Positions 54,645-63,598 of a stretch of 64,000 nt of DNA are shown here, one piece after another. The stretch comes from Vibrio sp. Isolate32. Its GTDB lineage: Bacteria; Pseudomonadota; Gammaproteobacteria; Enterobacterales; Vibrionaceae. Under the pieces are notes generated by a model that saw only the letters and a list, made by a program, of their open reading frames with translations, had not been told where the DNA came from and searched no databases. How positions within the stretch are numbered: position 1 is the stretch's first letter; every line of letters begins with the position of its first letter. Position numbers and translations under genes: made by a program. The DNA lies in assembly GCF_022397955.1 (NCBI RefSeq), contig NZ_JAKEUQ010000010.1:62855-126854 (forward strand). The letters run 5' to 3'.

Positions 54645-55094
54645 ATGTCTACAAAGTTTCGCATTCTAGTTTTAAATGGCCCAAACCTTAACCTGTTAGG
54701 CCTTAGAGAGCCTGCACACTACGGTTCTCAAACACTTGACCAGATTATTAGCTCACTGACCGAGCAAGCGAAAGCACACGATGTTGAGCTATCTCACTTA
54801 CAGTCAAATCGCGAGTATGAACTGATTGAAGCGATCCATAGTGCTTATCAAAATGTTGATTTTATTATTATCAACCCAGCAGCCTTTACACATACCAGTG
54901 TGGCGCTGCGTGATGCACTACTTGGCGTTGCAATCCCATTTATTGAGGTTCATCTATCGAATGTTCACGCGCGTGAACCATTCCGTCACCACTCTTACCT
55001 ATCTGATAAAGCAGAAGGTGTGATTTGTGGCTTAGGTGCCCAAGGTTATCAATTTGCTTTGACCGCTGCGCTCAGCAAGCTCAACTCAAAGTAA
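54645..55094 (+). CDS. aroQ: Type II 3-dehydroquinate dehydratase
   Basis: AroQ removes water from 3-dehydroquinate to give 3-dehydroshikimate in the shikimate pathway, using a dodecameric flavodoxin-like fold. The 149-residue protein has [17 protein letters not shown] (Asn and the lid Arg/Tyr region [10 protein letters not shown]), [18 protein letters not shown] and [18 protein letters not shown]. It lies just upstream of accB and accC, an arrangement common in gammaproteobacteria. AGGAAGATAG is upstream of the ATG. Confidence 0.97.
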   Translation: MSTKFRILVLNGPNLNLLGLREPAHYGSQTLDQIISSLTEQAKAHDVELSHLQSNREYELIEAIHSAYQNVDFIIINPAAFTHTSVALRDALLGVAIPFIEVHLSNVHAREPFRHHSYLSDKAEGVICGLGAQGYQFALTAALSKLNSK

Positions 55095-55168
55095 ACATAA
55101 ACAACGAACTATTACTAACCTACTCAGTCAAAGAGTAAGTTCAATTAACAGATAAAGAGAAAGAAACA

Positions 55169-55624
55169 ATGGATATTCGCAAAATCAAAAAGCTAATCGA
55201 ATTGGTTGAAGAGTCTGGTATTTCTGAGCTAGAGATCTCTGAAGGTGAAGAGTCAGTACGAATCAGTCGTAACAGCACTGCACCTGTAGCACCTGTTCAA
55301 TATGCAGCAACTCCAGCACCTGTAGCTGCGGCAGCAACTCCTGCGGCGGCACCTGTAGCAGCAGAAGCAGCCGCTCCTGCAGTTCCAGCTGGTCACCAAG
55401 TTCTTTCTCCAATGGTTGGTACTTTCTACGGCGCTCCAAGCCCAGACGCAAAACCATTCGTTAAAGTGGGTCAATCTGTAACTGCTGGCGAAACTCTATG
55501 TATCGTTGAAGCAATGAAAATGATGAACCAAATCGAAGCTGATAAATCTGGTGTTGTAACAGCTATTCTAGTTGAAGACGGTCAACCAGTAGAATTCGAC
55601 CAAGCTCTAGTAATTATCGAATAA
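55169..55624 (+). CDS. accB: Acetyl-CoA carboxylase biotin carboxyl carrier protein
   Basis: AccB carries the biotin that shuttles CO2 from AccC to AccAD in fatty acid synthesis. The 151-residue protein has an N-terminal helical part ([18 protein letters not shown]), an Ala/Pro-rich flexible linker at about 38-74, and the biotinyl domain with thumb [12 protein letters not shown] and biotin attachment Lys117 in EAMKMMNQ. It is followed 15 bp later by accC in an operon. Confidence 0.98.
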   Translation: MDIRKIKKLIELVEESGISELEISEGEESVRISRNSTAPVAPVQYAATPAPVAAAATPAAAPVAAEAAAPAVPAGHQVLSPMVGTFYGAPSPDAKPFVKVGQSVTAGETLCIVEAMKMMNQIEADKSGVVTAILVEDGQPVEFDQALVIIE

Positions 55625-55639
55625 TAGAGAGCACTCATT

Positions 55640-56983
55640 ATGTTAGATAAATTAGTAATCGCGAACCGTGGTGAGATTGCACTACGTATTCTGCGTGCAT
55701 GTAAAGAGCTTGGCATTAAAACGGTAGCAGTTCACTCAACTGCTGACCGTGATCTTAAGCACGTACTGCTTGCAGACGAAACCATTTGTATCGGTCCAGC
55801 TCGTGGTATCGATAGCTACCTAAACATCCCTCGTATCATCAGTGCAGCTGAAGTTACAGGTGCAGTAGCTGTCCACCCAGGTTATGGCTTCCTATCTGAA
55901 AATGCAGACTTTGCAGAACAGGTAGAACGCAGCGGCTTTATCTTCGTTGGCCCTAAAGCTGAAACCATTCGCATGATGGGTGACAAAGTGTCAGCTATCA
56001 CGTCAATGAAGAAAGCTGGCGTACCTTGTGTACCAGGTTCTGACGGTCCTCTTGATGACGACGACGCGAAAAACAAAGCGCACGCTAAGCGTATTGGCTT
56101 CCCAGTAATCATCAAGGCATCTGGCGGCGGCGGCGGTCGTGGTATGCGTGTTGTTCGTTCTGAAGCAGAACTAACAGAAGCTATCGCGATGACTCGCGCT
56201 GAAGCAAAAGCATGTTTCAACAACGACATGGTTTACATGGAGAAATTCCTAGAAAACCCACGTCACATTGAAGTACAAGTGCTTGCAGATGGCCAAGGTA
56301 ATGCTATCCACCTAGGTGAGCGTGACTGTTCAATGCAGCGTCGTCACCAGAAAGTTGTGGAAGAAGCGCCAGCTCCAGGTATCACTGAAGAAATGCGTAA
56401 GTACATCGGCGAACGCTGTACTCGTGCATGTATTGAGATTGGTTACCGCGGTGCTGGTACATTTGAATTCCTATACGAGAACGGTGAGTTCTACTTCATC
56501 GAAATGAACACTCGTATCCAGGTTGAACACACGATTACTGAAATGGTAACGGGTATCGACCTAGTGAAAGAACAGCTACGTATTGCAGCGGGTCAGCCTC
56601 TATCATTCACTCAGGATGATATTAAGCTGCGCGGCCACTCAATCGAATGCCGTATCAATGCTGAAGATCCTGTTCGTTTCCTACCTTCTCCAGGTAAGAT
56701 TGAACGTTTCCACGCACCAGGCGGTATGGGCGTACGTTGGGAATCTCACATCTACACGGGTTACACAGTGCCACCACACTACGATTCAATGATTGGTAAG
56801 CTGATCACTTACGGTGAGAACCGTGATGTTGCTATCGCTCGTATGAAGAACGCATTGGGTGAAATGATTGTTGAAGGTATTAACGTTAATACAGAACTTC
56901 AATTGGCTATTATGAACGACGAAAACTTCCAACACGGTGGTGCAAACATCCACTACCTTGAGAAGAAGCTTGGTCTGCAATAG
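55640..56983 (+). CDS. accC: Acetyl-CoA carboxylase biotin carboxylase subunit
   Basis: AccC is an ATP-grasp enzyme that carboxylates biotin on AccB. The 447-residue protein begins [20 protein letters not shown]. It has the glycine-rich ATP lid [15 protein letters not shown] near 158-172, [19 protein letters not shown], and the metal and catalytic stretch [19 protein letters not shown]. It is co-transcribed with accB and ends at a UUCG-loop terminator. Confidence 0.98.
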   Translation: MLDKLVIANRGEIALRILRACKELGIKTVAVHSTADRDLKHVLLADETICIGPARGIDSYLNIPRIISAAEVTGAVAVHPGYGFLSENADFAEQVERSGFIFVGPKAETIRMMGDKVSAITSMKKAGVPCVPGSDGPLDDDDAKNKAHAKRIGFPVIIKASGGGGGRGMRVVRSEAELTEAIAMTRAEAKACFNNDMVYMEKFLENPRHIEVQVLADGQGNAIHLGERDCSMQRRHQKVVEEAPAPGITEEMRKYIGERCTRACIEIGYRGAGTFEFLYENGEFYFIEMNTRIQVEHTITEMVTGIDLVKEQLRIAAGQPLSFTQDDIKLRGHSIECRINAEDPVRFLPSPGKIERFHAPGGMGVRWESHIYTGYTVPPHYDSMIGKLITYGENRDVAIARMKNALGEMIVEGINVNTELQLAIMNDENFQHGGANIHYLEKKLGLQ

Positions 56984-57023
56984 AAGCTAGTCTTCCGTAA
57001 TACGTTCTCTGTAGAACAGTAAT

Positions 57024-57051
57024 AAATGCTCACTTCGGTGGGCATTTTTGT
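57024..57051 (+). terminator. Terminator after accC
   Basis: The stem AATGCTCAC (57025-57033) pairs with GTGGGCATT (57038-57046), one G-U pair, TTCG tetraloop, then TTTG. Confidence 0.9.
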
Positions 57052-57171
57052 TTTTGAACCACCGAAAAACTCAATCTTTAATCCCCATTATATTCCGTGG
57101 GGTTTTGGTGAATTTGCTCATATTTTCTGCTAGACTCGCCATCCAATTTTTCTCATATAGAAGATGCAGCC

Positions 57172-58059
57172 ATGCCTTGGATTCAAATCAAGCTTAATGC
57201 TACCAATGAAAATGCCGAACAAATCGGCGACATGTTAATGGAGGAGACTGGTGCTCTTTCTGTAACTTTCCTGGATGCACAAGATACCCCTGTATTTGAG
57301 CCTCTGCCGGGCGAAACTCGCCTTTGGGGTGATACTGACATTCTCGCGCTTTACGACGCTGAGAGTGATACTGGTGTCGTTCTAGCGCAGATAAAAGCAA
57401 GCAACATGTTCCCTGCAGACTTTGCTCATAAAGTAGAGCAAATTGAAGACAAGGATTGGGAACGTGAATGGATGGACAACTTCCACCCAATGAAGTTTGG
57501 TGAGCGTTTATGGATTTGCCCTAGCTGGCGCGATATCCCTGAACCTGACGCTGTAAACGTAATGCTAGACCCAGGTCTTGCATTTGGTACAGGTACTCAC
57601 CCGACAACGGCATTGTGTCTTGAGTGGCTTGAAGGCTTAGACCTGGCAGGCAAAACCGTGATCGACTTCGGTTGTGGCTCAGGCATCCTAGCGATCGCTG
57701 CAATCAAACTAGGCGCAGCAAAAGTTATCGGGATCGACATTGACCCTCAAGCTCTGCTCGCATCAAAAGACAACGCACAGCGCAATGGCGTTGCTGAGCA
57801 ACTAGAGGTGTTCTTGCCACAAGATCAACCGGAAGGTTTGCTAGCAGACGTTGTTGTTGCCAACATTCTTGCAGGTCCATTACGCGACCTTTCTGGCATC
57901 ATCAAAGGCCTAGTTAAGCCAAATGGTGTACTTGCGATGTCGGGTGTTTTAGATACACAAGCAGAAGATGTTGCGACTTATTATCGTGATGAGCTTCACA
58001 TTGATCCGATCGTTGAGCAACAAGAATGGTGTCGAATCTCAGGTCGCAAGCAAGGCTAG
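57172..58059 (+). CDS. prmA: Ribosomal protein L11 methyltransferase
   Basis: PrmA trimethylates the N-terminus and lysines of ribosomal protein L11 using SAM. The 295-residue protein has the L11-recognition domain ([33 protein letters not shown] in two runs). It is followed by a class I methyltransferase domain with [36 protein letters not shown] and the active-site NILAGPL. It is in the conserved order accC-prmA-dusB-fis. Confidence 0.97.
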   Translation: MPWIQIKLNATNENAEQIGDMLMEETGALSVTFLDAQDTPVFEPLPGETRLWGDTDILALYDAESDTGVVLAQIKASNMFPADFAHKVEQIEDKDWEREWMDNFHPMKFGERLWICPSWRDIPEPDAVNVMLDPGLAFGTGTHPTTALCLEWLEGLDLAGKTVIDFGCGSGILAIAAIKLGAAKVIGIDIDPQALLASKDNAQRNGVAEQLEVFLPQDQPEGLLADVVVANILAGPLRDLSGIIKGLVKPNGVLAMSGVLDTQAEDVATYYRDELHIDPIVEQQEWCRISGRKQG

Positions 58060-58134
58060 ACAAGACTCTGGGCGCCAATTGATTGAAATTTAAACAAATT
58101 ACAAAAACAAATTGTAAATGCTCAAATATTAGTC

Positions 58135-58170
58135 TTTTCACGCAGCGAAAAAATGCGTAAAATGCGCGCC
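58135..58170 (+). promoter_or_regulatory. dusB-fis promoter with GC-rich discriminator
   Basis: A -35-like TTTTCA (58135-58140), 17-bp spacer and -10 TAAAAT (58158-58163) are followed at once by GCGCGCC (58164-58170). A-rich DNA upstream (58088-58130) resembles an UP element. A GC-rich discriminator after the -10 is the feature behind stringent and growth-rate control of fis in E. coli. Confidence 0.68.
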
Positions 58171-58190
58171 CTTGCTGGTACAGAACTGTG

Positions 58191-59168
58191 ATGACATTTT
58201 TGAAAATCGGAAATTATCAACTTAAGAACAATCTAATCGTCGCTCCTATGGCTGGCGTAACGGATAGACCATTCCGTGAGTTGTGTCTTCGCTACGGTGC
58301 GGGGATGGCAGTCAGTGAAATGATGTCCTCCAATCCGAAAGTTTGGAAAACGTCAAAGTCTCAGCAGCGTATGGTACATGAAGGCGAATCGGGCATTCGT
58401 TCAGTACAAATCGCTGGTGCAGATCCACAGCTTATGGCCGAGGCTGCTCAATTTAATGTGGATAACGGTGCGCAAATCATCGATATCAACATGGGTTGTC
58501 CAGCAAAAAAAGTGAATAAGAAGCTTGCGGGCTCAGCCCTACTGCAGCATCCAGAACTCATTGAAGACATTCTGAAAGCGGTGGTGAATGCTGTCGACGT
58601 TCCAGTAACGTTGAAAACGCGCACAGGCTGGGATACAGACAATAGAAACTGTGTCCAAATCGCGAAAATAGCCGAAGACTGCGGCATACAAGCTCTTGCC
58701 CTCCATGGAAGAACTCGCGCTTGTATGTACAAAGGTGAGGCAGAATACAAACACATTAAAGCAGCGAAACAAGCAGTATCTATTCCGGTTATCGCTAACG
58801 GTGATATCGATAGTCCGGAAAAAGCGAAGTTTGTGCTGGAGTACACCGGCGCTGATGCTTTAATGATAGGTCGACCTGCCCAAGGGCGTCCTTGGATTTT
58901 TAACGAAATCCAACACTATTTGGAAAACGGCACCACGATGGACCCACTCCCGATTTCGGAAGTGAAAGACATCATGCTTGGTCATGTGCACGCTCTACAT
59001 GAATTTTATGGAGAGTTTTTAGGCCCTCGCATCGCTCGTAAGCATGTGGGTTGGTATCTAAAAGAACATGAACAAGCGAGTGAGTTTCGCCGTACCTTCA
59101 ACGCATTCGAAGCAGGTGATCTGCAGCTTGAAGCGCTAGAAGGTTTTTTTGATAACGTTGCACCATAA
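58191..59168 (+). CDS. dusB: tRNA-dihydrouridine synthase B
   Basis: DusB is an FMN-dependent enzyme reducing uridine to dihydrouridine in the tRNA D-loop. From ATG 58191 the protein is 325 residues. It has [24 protein letters not shown], the catalytic Cys103 in [18 protein letters not shown], and [13 protein letters not shown] plus [11 protein letters not shown] for FMN phosphate. A GTG one codon earlier is also possible. It is the first gene of the dusB-fis operon, 23 bp before fis. Confidence 0.97.
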   Translation: MTFLKIGNYQLKNNLIVAPMAGVTDRPFRELCLRYGAGMAVSEMMSSNPKVWKTSKSQQRMVHEGESGIRSVQIAGADPQLMAEAAQFNVDNGAQIIDINMGCPAKKVNKKLAGSALLQHPELIEDILKAVVNAVDVPVTLKTRTGWDTDNRNCVQIAKIAEDCGIQALALHGRTRACMYKGEAEYKHIKAAKQAVSIPVIANGDIDSPEKAKFVLEYTGADALMIGRPAQGRPWIFNEIQHYLENGTTMDPLPISEVKDIMLGHVHALHEFYGEFLGPRIARKHVGWYLKEHEQASEFRRTFNAFEAGDLQLEALEGFFDNVAP

Positions 59169-59191
59169 TTACGAGAAGAGCTAGACCGAAT

Positions 59192-59488
59192 ATGTTCGAA
59201 CAAAATCTGACTTCAGAAGCATTGACAGTAACTACAGTTACATCACAAGACCAAATCACGCAGAAGCCACTACGTGACTCAGTTAAAGCATCATTGAAAA
59301 ATTACCTTGCTCAATTAAACGGTCAAGAAGTCAGCGAGTTATACGAATTAGTATTAGCTGAAGTTGAACAGCCACTACTAGACACTATCATGCAGTACAC
59401 TCGCGGTAACCAAACTCGCGCAGCAACCATGATGGGTATTAACCGCGGTACTCTTCGCAAGAAACTTAAAAAATACGGCATGAACTAA
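59192..59488 (+). CDS. fis: DNA-binding protein Fis
   Basis: Fis is a nucleoid-associated factor that bends DNA, activates rRNA promoters and aids site-specific recombination. The 98-residue dimer has exactly the E. coli length. It starts [16 protein letters not shown], has the conserved core [20 protein letters not shown] and the C-terminal helix-turn-helix [20 protein letters not shown]. It is in an operon with dusB under a growth-rate-type promoter. Confidence 0.98.
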   Translation: MFEQNLTSEALTVTTVTSQDQITQKPLRDSVKASLKNYLAQLNGQEVSELYELVLAEVEQPLLDTIMQYTRGNQTRAATMMGINRGTLRKKLKKYGMN

Positions 59489-59513
59489 TCGTTCTTTCGT
59501 AATTTATTGAATT

Positions 59514-59550
59514 GAAAGCCAAGCTCATTTTTGAGTTTGGCTTTTTTTTG
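59514..59550 (+). terminator. Terminator after fis
   Basis: The 13-bp stem AAAGCCAAGCTCA (59515-59527) pairs with TGAGTTTGGCTTT (59532-59544), one G-U pair, TTTT loop, then TTTTT. Confidence 0.94.
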
Positions 59551-59577
59551 GCTTGTCGAACCGTGATAGATGGCTGA

Positions 59578-60018
59578 CTACTCCCCAGTGCGACAACAGC
59601 GTCCTTTGTTGATGTTTGCTGAGTCCAAGGCTGCCAGAATCGAACAATGGCTTGCATCGTCGTCTACGTGGCCACAGCACGCATCATTTATCTTTTTAAG
59701 TGCAGTGCGAATCTTGGTTAACTCGGTAATCTTCTCATCGATCATCTCTAATTTTGCTGAGGTAATCGACTTCACTTCGGCGCAACTGTGTTGTGTAGCC
59801 TCGAGGCGAATCTCAAGCAATTCTTTAATCTCGTCCAAACTCAGCCCCAACGCTTTAGATTTGAGAATAAACGTCACCTGTTTCTGGTTATTTTCATCAT
59901 ATAGGCGATAACCGGATTCACTGCGACTGGCTGGCGCGATCAGGTTATTCTTCTCATAAAATCGCAAGGTATCGGCTGTCACACCGCATCGTTTCGCTAA
60001 TTCACCGATCTGAAACAT
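59578..60018 (-). CDS. zntR: MerR-family zinc/cadmium regulator ZntR
   Basis: This metal-responsive activator untwists long-spacer promoters, typically that of the zinc exporter zntA. From the ATG at 60018 (AGGAAA upstream) it has 146 residues. A MerR helix-turn-helix (MFQIGELAKRCGVTADTLRFYEK) is followed by a dimerisation helix. Metal ligands resemble E. coli ZntR: Cys79, Cys114, Cys115, His117 or His124, and Cys125, with an extra C-terminal Cys pair (RCCRTGE). zntA is not in this window, so the regulator is separated from its likely target. Its 3' end faces the fis terminator. Confidence 0.9.
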   Translation of the reverse strand: MFQIGELAKRCGVTADTLRFYEKNNLIAPASRSESGYRLYDENNQKQVTFILKSKALGLSLDEIKELLEIRLEATQHSCAEVKSITSAKLEMIDEKITELTKIRTALKKINDACCGHVDDDASHCSILAALDSANINKGRCCRTGE

Positions 60019-60106
60019 GTTTTTTCCTACTGTTTCGTCCATTCCACAATTAACCTTATCGTTACTTTTCAGGCTGAAATGGCACTTTTCATAATTAATT
60101 TTGAGA

Positions 60107-60122
60107 TGCCAAACGATTGCGC
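60107..60122 (+). promoter_or_regulatory. PurR-like box upstream of purH
   Basis: TGCCAAACGATTGCGC fits the PurR consensus ACGCAAACGTTTGCGT at 11 of 16 positions, including the CAAACG core. It is 24 bp upstream of a -10-like TAGAAT at 60146-60151. Repression of purH(D) by PurR with hypoxanthine or guanine is expected. Confidence 0.62.
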
Positions 60123-60145
60123 GAGCTTTTTTGTAATAAATTAGT

Positions 60146-60343
60146 TAGAATCTGCGCCATCAAATTTGGAGTTGGTTATCTTATAGCTTAATCATAAGAC
60201 TAACCCAAAAGGTCTTTACCAAAACTGGCCAATATTTTATCTCTTACTGGTATCTAAGATAATCCACGCTAAGAAGATAGAAACAAGTTCTTTTTTGGCA
60301 AATATCTTTATTTTAACCCCATGAATTTGAGGAAGATGGAAGC
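60146..60343 (+). other. Long purH 5' leader with hairpin
   Basis: From the -10 at 60146 the leader is about 185 nt, in the 325-bp gap between divergent zntR and purH, and has no gene. A hairpin at 60174-60205 pairs GGTTA-TCTTAT with ATAAGA-(C)-TAACC around a 9-nt loop. I cannot match the leader to a known riboswitch such as purine or PRPP. Confidence 0.5.
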
Positions 60344-61936
60344 ATGAATAACGCTCGTCCAATTCGCCGCGCTCTAATCAGCGTATCAGACAAAACTGGT
60401 ATCGTTGAATTTGCACAAGCTCTTGCTAACCGTGGTGTAGATATCCTATCTACCGGTGGCACTGCTCGCCTGCTTGCTGAAAAAGGCATCTCTGTTACAG
60501 AAGTATCTGACTACACTGGTTTCCCAGAAATGATGGATGGCCGTGTTAAGACTCTGCACCCAAAAGTTCATGGTGGTGTTCTAGGCCGTCGTGGTCAAGA
60601 TGATGACGTGATGGAAACTCACGGTATCAACCCTATTGATATGGTTGTTGTAAACCTATACCCATTCGCAGAAACCGTTGCTAAAGAAGGCTGTACCCTT
60701 GCTGATGCCGTTGAGAACATCGACATCGGCGGTCCTACAATGGTTCGCTCTGCTGCGAAAAACCACAAAGACGTGACTATCGTTGTAAACGCACACGACT
60801 ACGAGCGCGTTGTTGCTGAAATGGACGCGAACGAGAAATCTCTAACACTAGAGACTCGCTTTGACCTAGCTATCGCAGCATTCGAGCACACCGCTGCTTA
60901 CGACGGCATGATTGCAAACTACTTCGGCACTATGGTTCCTAGCTACGGAGAGAACAAAGAAGGTGACGAAGAAAGCAAATTCCCTCGCACGTTCAACCAA
61001 CAGTTCGAGAAAAAACAAGACATGCGCTACGGTGAGAACAGCCACCAAGCTGCGGCATTCTATGTTGAAGCAAACCCAGAAGAAGCGTCAGTGTCTACTG
61101 CTCGCCAAATTCAAGGTAAAGCGCTTTCTTACAACAACATCGCTGACACTGATGCAGCACTTGAGTGTGTGAAAGAGTTCGACCAGCCAGCATGTGTGAT
61201 CGTTAAGCACGCTAACCCATGTGGTGTAGCACTAGGTGAAGACATCCTAGAAGCTTACGACCGTGCATTCAAAACAGACCCAACGTCTGCATTTGGCGGC
61301 ATCATCGCTTTCAACCGTGAACTAGACGCTGCGACAGCAACGGCTATCACTGAGCGTCAATTCGTTGAAGTTATCATTGCACCTTCTGTTTCTGCTGAAG
61401 CAGTAGAAATCGTAGCGGCTAAGAAAAACCTTCGCCTGCTTGAGTGTGGTGAGTGGACAACTAAGACAACTGGCTTTGACGTAAAACGCGTTAACGGCGG
61501 CTTGCTCGTTCAAGACCGCGATCAAGGCATGGTGTCTGAAGACGACCTGAAAGTGGTTTCTAAACGTCAGCCAACCGCTGAAGAATTGAAAGATGCTCTA
61601 TTCTGCTGGAAAGTAGCGAAGTACGTTAAATCTAACGCGATCGTTTACTCGAAAGGCGACATGACTATCGGTGTGGGCGCAGGCCAAATGAGCCGCGTTT
61701 ACTCTGCGAAAATAGCAGGCATCAAAGCTGCAGACGAAGGTCTACAGGTTGAAGGTTGTGTAATGGCATCGGACGCGTTCTTCCCATTCCGTGACGGTAT
61801 CGACGCGGCTGCAGAAGCAGGCATCAAGTGTGTTATCCAACCGGGCGGCTCTATGCGTGATGACGAAGTTATCGCAGCAGCAGACGAACACGGCATGGCG
61901 ATGATCTTTACGGGCATGCGTCATTTCCGCCACTAA
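60344..61936 (+). CDS. purH: Bifunctional AICAR transformylase / IMP cyclohydrolase
   Basis: PurH carries out the last two steps of de novo purine synthesis, formylating AICAR with 10-formyl-THF and closing the ring to IMP. The 530-residue protein has an N-terminal MGS-like cyclohydrolase domain ([46 protein letters not shown]). The C-terminal transformylase domain has [11 protein letters not shown] with the catalytic Lys-His pair, [15 protein letters not shown] and [18 protein letters not shown] precedes the ATG. It is followed by purD after a terminator and a repeat element. Confidence 0.98.
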   Translation: MNNARPIRRALISVSDKTGIVEFAQALANRGVDILSTGGTARLLAEKGISVTEVSDYTGFPEMMDGRVKTLHPKVHGGVLGRRGQDDDVMETHGINPIDMVVVNLYPFAETVAKEGCTLADAVENIDIGGPTMVRSAAKNHKDVTIVVNAHDYERVVAEMDANEKSLTLETRFDLAIAAFEHTAAYDGMIANYFGTMVPSYGENKEGDEESKFPRTFNQQFEKKQDMRYGENSHQAAAFYVEANPEEASVSTARQIQGKALSYNNIADTDAALECVKEFDQPACVIVKHANPCGVALGEDILEAYDRAFKTDPTSAFGGIIAFNRELDAATATAITERQFVEVIIAPSVSAEAVEIVAAKKNLRLLECGEWTTKTTGFDVKRVNGGLLVQDRDQGMVSEDDLKVVSKRQPTAEELKDALFCWKVAKYVKSNAIVYSKGDMTIGVGAGQMSRVYSAKIAGIKAADEGLQVEGCVMASDAFFPFRDGIDAAAEAGIKCVIQPGGSMRDDEVIAAADEHGMAMIFTGMRHFRH

Positions 61937-61943
61937 TCAGAAT

Positions 61944-61973
61944 AGGCTCTAGGTTTTCCTAGAGCCTTTTTTA
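61944..61973 (+). terminator. Terminator after purH
   Basis: The perfect 10-bp stem AGGCTCTAGG (61944-61953) pairs with CCTAGAGCCT (61958-61967), TTTT loop, then TTTTTATT. It lies between purH and purD, so purD may be only partly co-transcribed. Confidence 0.93.
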
Positions 61974-62045
61974 TTCGTTTAACCGTTCATTAATGTTGGC
62001 GTTTTACTCATCAACGTTAATAGAAATTTTAATTTTTAGAGCAAA

Positions 62046-62127
62046 ATCAGATTGCCTAGTTCAAGGAAAACACGCGGAGCTTATGACTATAAGTGAGCAT
62101 GTTTGACGCCGAAATAGGTAATCTGAT
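62046..62127. repeat. 82-bp inverted-repeat element between purH and purD
   Basis: The ends ATCAGATTGCCTA (62046-62058) and TAGGTAATCTGAT (62115-62127) are reverse complements at 12 of 13 positions. The centre contains the smaller hairpin CTTATGACTATAAG. It is non-coding and sits 23 bp before purD. It resembles short palindromic repeats (REP/MITE-like) scattered in vibrio genomes, but copies elsewhere cannot be seen here. Confidence 0.72.
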
Positions 62128-62150
62128 GAAGCTATCAAAGGTAAAATAAA

Positions 62151-63440
62151 ATGAATGTATTAATTATCGGTGCCGGCGGTCGTGAGCATGCACTAGGTTG
62201 GAAAGCAGCACAGAACCCAAACGTTGAAACAGTATTCATCGCTCCAGGTAATGCAGGTACTGCACTTGAGCCGAAACTTGAGAACGTAAACATCGGTGTT
62301 GAAGACATCGCTGGTTTAGTCGCGTTTGCTCAAGAGAAAAAAATCGAACTGACCATCGTTGGCCCAGAAGCACCATTAGTAATTGGCGTGGTTGACGCAT
62401 TTCGCGAAGTGGGTCTGCCAATTTTTGGTCCAACTCAAGCGGCAGCACAGCTTGAAGGTTCGAAAGCATTCACTAAAGATTTCCTAGCTCGCCATGACAT
62501 TCCAACGGGTTACTACGCAAACTTCACTGAGATTGAGCCAGCTATCGCTTACGTACGCGAGCAAGGCGCGCCAATCGTAGTAAAAGCTGACGGTCTTGCG
62601 GCAGGTAAAGGCGTTATCGTTGCGATGACACTGGAAGAAGCTGAAGATGCAATCAAAGACATGCTAGCGGGCAACGCATTTGGCGAAGCTGGCAGCCGCG
62701 TGGTTATCGAAGAGTTCCTTGAAGGCGAAGAAGCAAGCTTCATCGTAATGGTTGACGGTTCTAGCGTGCTTCCTATGGCCACCAGCCAAGATCACAAACG
62801 TGTTGGCGACAAAGACACTGGTCCTAATACTGGCGGTATGGGGGCTTACTCTCCAGCTCCAGTTGTGACGCCTGAAATCCACAACCGTATCCTTGAGGAA
62901 GTTATCTACCCAACGGTACGTGGTATGGACGCAGAAGGCGCACCTTACACTGGTTTCCTTTACGCAGGCCTAATGATCGATGCTGACGGCACACCTAAGG
63001 TTATCGAATACAACTGCCGCTTCGGCGATCCAGAAACGCAACCTATAATGATGCGTATGGAGTCAGACCTTGTTGAGCTTTGCCTAATGGCTATCGACGA
63101 GAAACTAGACGAAGCAGAATCGAAGTGGGATCCACGCGCTTCTATCGGTGTTGTTCTTGCGGCTGGCGGTTACCCTGCTGACTACGCAAAAGGTGACGTT
63201 ATTTCACTACCAACAAGCGAAGTTGAAGGCCAAAAGGTTTTCCACGCGGGTACGACAAATAACGAAGCTGGCGATGTGGTGACAAACGGTGGTCGTGTGC
63301 TTTGCGCTACAGCACTTGGTAACACGGTTTCTGAAGCTCAGGAGCGTGCTTACGCGTTAACGAAACAAGTAAGCTGGAATGGTATGTTCCACCGCAATGA
63401 CATTGGTTACCGTGCGATTACGCGTGAGCAAGAGCAGTAA
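62151..63440 (+). CDS. purD: Phosphoribosylamine--glycine ligase (GAR synthetase)
   Basis: PurD is an ATP-grasp ligase for step two of purine synthesis, joining phosphoribosylamine and glycine. The 429-residue protein begins MNVLIIGAGGREHALGWKAAQNP. It has VGPEAPLVIGVVD, GSKAFTKDFLARHDIPTG, ATP-lid VVKADGLAAGKGVIVA, DHKRVGDKDTGPNTGGMGAYSP and YNCRFGDPETQ. It follows purH as in E. coli, though a terminator and an inverted-repeat element intervene. The ribosome binding site is AAAGG. Confidence 0.98.
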   Translation: MNVLIIGAGGREHALGWKAAQNPNVETVFIAPGNAGTALEPKLENVNIGVEDIAGLVAFAQEKKIELTIVGPEAPLVIGVVDAFREVGLPIFGPTQAAAQLEGSKAFTKDFLARHDIPTGYYANFTEIEPAIAYVREQGAPIVVKADGLAAGKGVIVAMTLEEAEDAIKDMLAGNAFGEAGSRVVIEEFLEGEEASFIVMVDGSSVLPMATSQDHKRVGDKDTGPNTGGMGAYSPAPVVTPEIHNRILEEVIYPTVRGMDAEGAPYTGFLYAGLMIDADGTPKVIEYNCRFGDPETQPIMMRMESDLVELCLMAIDEKLDEAESKWDPRASIGVVLAAGGYPADYAKGDVISLPTSEVEGQKVFHAGTTNNEAGDVVTNGGRVLCATALGNTVSEAQERAYALTKQVSWNGMFHRNDIGYRAITREQEQ

Positions 63441-63501
63441 TCACGATGCCACGCGCTTACTTTCCAATAACAGTAAGTAAATGACAGCAGCGAAGAATAG
63501 A

Positions 63502-63531
63502 AAAAGGCGCCTTAGTGGGCGCCTTTTTTAT
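63502..63531. terminator. Terminator between purD and the DUF1481 gene
   Basis: The perfect 10-bp stem AAAAGGCGCC (63502-63511) pairs with GGCGCCTTTT (63518-63527), followed by TTT. Its A-flank lets it serve both converging genes. Confidence 0.92.
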
Positions 63532-63598
63532 TGTCCTACGTACAGATGTACAGACTAATAAGTATTTAACCTACAGTAGGCCAAATACTCTTAATGTT

